DNA from: Cordylochernes scorpioides
Lineage: Eukaryota > Arthropoda > Arachnida > Pseudoscorpiones > Chernetidae
Direction: 5' to 3'
Assembly: GCA_030710605.1 (NCBI GenBank)
Contig: CP092870.1
Span: forward strand, 51,783,921-51,847,920
DNA: 64,000 nucleotides
Below, in pieces: positions 62,605 to 64,000 of this stretch (the first letter of the stretch is position 1; every line of letters begins with the position of its first letter). The notes beneath the pieces were generated by a model. That model worked only from the letters and a program-made list of their open reading frames with translations, was not told where the DNA came from and made no database searches. Position numbers and translations under genes: made by a program.

Positions 62605-64000
62605 GATCCAGAGGCTAAGAAAGACTAGTTCGCTGGAAATCACCAAAGCAGACAAGGGAAACCAGACAGTGTTGATGGATAGAGCTGATTACGAAGGAAA
62701 AATGATGAACATACTCGCTGACACATCCACATTTAAGATCATCTCAACATCTGCGAAAGACGCCTTGGTCAAGGGCTACAAGTCATCACTTAGGAACTTG
62801 ATGAAGGCGAAACAGATCACCAAGGCACAATTAACTCAGTTCACCGGTTCCCTCACACGAGATGCGTACATATATGGTGCTCCTAAAATACACAAGCCTG
62901 GGGTACCACTCCGACCCATCATCGCATATCACCTCTCCCCGGCTCACACCTTAGCCAAATATCTGGCCCAACTATTATCCCCTATCATGAAGAACAATCC
63001 TAACCAGTACAACATCACACACCCACCCAGTTTCGTTCAAGAGATTACGCAAATGCAGCTACCCGCAATCACACTATGGTGTCATTTGATGTTACAGCGC
63101 TATACCTCTCCCTTCCACACTCCCTCATTTTAAACAAATTACAGTCATTTCTCAAGTCAGCAGGTATTCAAGATCAAACCATAACCCTGATAACCCAGCT
63201 AACGTCCTTATGTCTTTCCATTAGCACCTTCACGTTTAACCACCAGCATTATAAGCAGATCAGAGGCACCCCAATGGGCAGTCCTCTTTCATCCATAGTT
63301 GCCGAAGTCGTGATGGGGTCCTTGGACCAGTGGATCAACCGGATGCATTCTTCCGACATCCATTATTGGAGGAGGTATGTGGACGACATCTTCTGTGTAA
63401 TCAAACCGAATGAGCTCCAACCTATTCTTAACACTCTACATTCCTTTCACGCAGACATCAAATTCACATACGAAATAGAAACAAACCTAGTATTGCCATT
63501 TCTGGACATCCTTATTATCCGCACTCCACACAGATTTCACACAGCAGTTTATTACAAAAAGAATATCCCACCCCTATACACCCATTTCTCCTCCAATAGC
63601 CCGGTAGCCTAAAAAGTAAACACAGTCAGGACTTTAACCAAAAGAATACATACGCATTGCTCATTGCCTATATTCAAAGCCATAGAAAAAAACAGAATTA
63701 CCACCCTTCTAACCACTGCAGGATACCCAAGAAAATTCATAGATAGACACACGTTTGATCCCGCTGCTCCGAGGACCTCCACGACTTATAGAGCAGTCTG
63801 CTATCTTCCATATTCTTCCTTCTCAGTTGCCATTCCCAGAATCCTTCGCCCATATGGTATTCAGGTTTATTTTAACAGCCCTCCCAATCTTGCTGCCCTC
63901 CTCAGGAACCCTATCACCAAAGCAGACGCACCCAACAATCCCATCCACTCCACCGGAGCGGTATACGCGGTTTCTTGCCAGGATTGCCCAGCCTCCTACG
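62605..64000 (+). mobile_element. Penelope family 1, inverted copy (runs off the window)
   Basis: From about 62608 the plus strand carries family-1 sequence beginning at IQRLRKTSSLEITKADKGNQ. It faces unit 3 head to head, so 62726 onward is complementary to 62595 and downward. The copy continues to the window end within the GIY-YIG region. Confidence 0.9.
62609..64000 (+). pseudogene. Penelope family-1 protein, inverted copy (partial)
   Basis: RT fingers (KADKGNQTVLMDRADYEGKM, YGAPKIHKPGVPLRPI) are followed by a one-base deletion near 63068 (CCGCAATCAC for CCGCACATCAC). The frame is then MVSFDVTALYLSLP, GTPMGSPLSSIVAEVV and RRYVDDIFCVI. A TAA (TAT in other copies) sits at 63610 after SSNSPVA. 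Beyond it, IEKNRITTLLTTAGYPRKFI and the start of the nuclease (AVYAVSCQDCPAS) reach the window end. It is not functional. Confidence 0.88.

Overview
The window is eukaryotic genomic DNA made almost entirely of transposable elements, their tandemly amplified pieces and AT-rich filler. I recognise no host protein-coding gene. The mix (Ty3/Gypsy, BEL/Pao, Penelope-like elements, Tc1 and mariner relics, Helitrons, tRNA-derived SINEs, LINE fragments) points to an invertebrate, most likely an arthropod. Sequence alone does not let me name the species. A 100-N assembly gap lies at 53448-53547.

Layout. 1-801: 3' end of a Gypsy element (family A). 802-9760: a composite repeat field in which short reverse-oriented Helitrons, long 32/64-bp minisatellite arrays and palindrome-rich blocks recur in the same order four times. 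Two of these Helitrons carry tRNA-like genes (Gly and Thr-like). 9760-11530: AT-rich filler. 11535-13975: a very AT-rich, frame-broken retroelement with GIY-YIG upstream of reverse transcriptase, that is, a permuted Naiad-like Penelope relative. 13976-16775: repeats, SINE pieces and 131-bp and 104-bp tandem arrays. 16776-24844: a Gypsy-A copy on the minus strand, with a LINE inserted in gag and a Helitron inserted in its 5' LTR. 24845-35220: MITE-like elements swollen by 72-bp repeats, mariner and LINE relics, an orphan endonuclease domain, SINEs, foldback repeats and an 80-bp array. 35220-37945: a SINE split by a small internally deleted LTR element (family C). 39113-44309: a BEL/Pao element. 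45335-46827: a Tc1-like transposon. 47329-52601: a young, nearly intact Gypsy (family B) on the minus strand. 53548-64000: Penelope-like elements with C-terminal GIY-YIG. One family-2 copy is followed by a head-to-tail array of 2841-bp family-1 units on the minus strand, which turns into an inverted copy at about 62604.

The coding pieces are the usual retroelement and transposon machinery: gag, protease, RT, RNase H and integrase; RT plus GIY-YIG nuclease; DDE transposase. They act for their own elements and form no shared pathway. Nesting gives some relative ages: the SINE is older than Gypsy-C, and Gypsy-A2 is older than its LINE and Helitron. Nearly every autonomous copy carries at least one visible lesion. 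Gypsy-B and the Penelope array look youngest. The most unusual points are the permuted GIY-YIG/RT element, the tRNA-bearing Helitrons with canonical A|TC...CTAG|T junctions, the four-fold Helitron-minisatellite-palindrome unit, Gypsy LTRs that contain the gag start codon, and the long inverted Penelope repeat.
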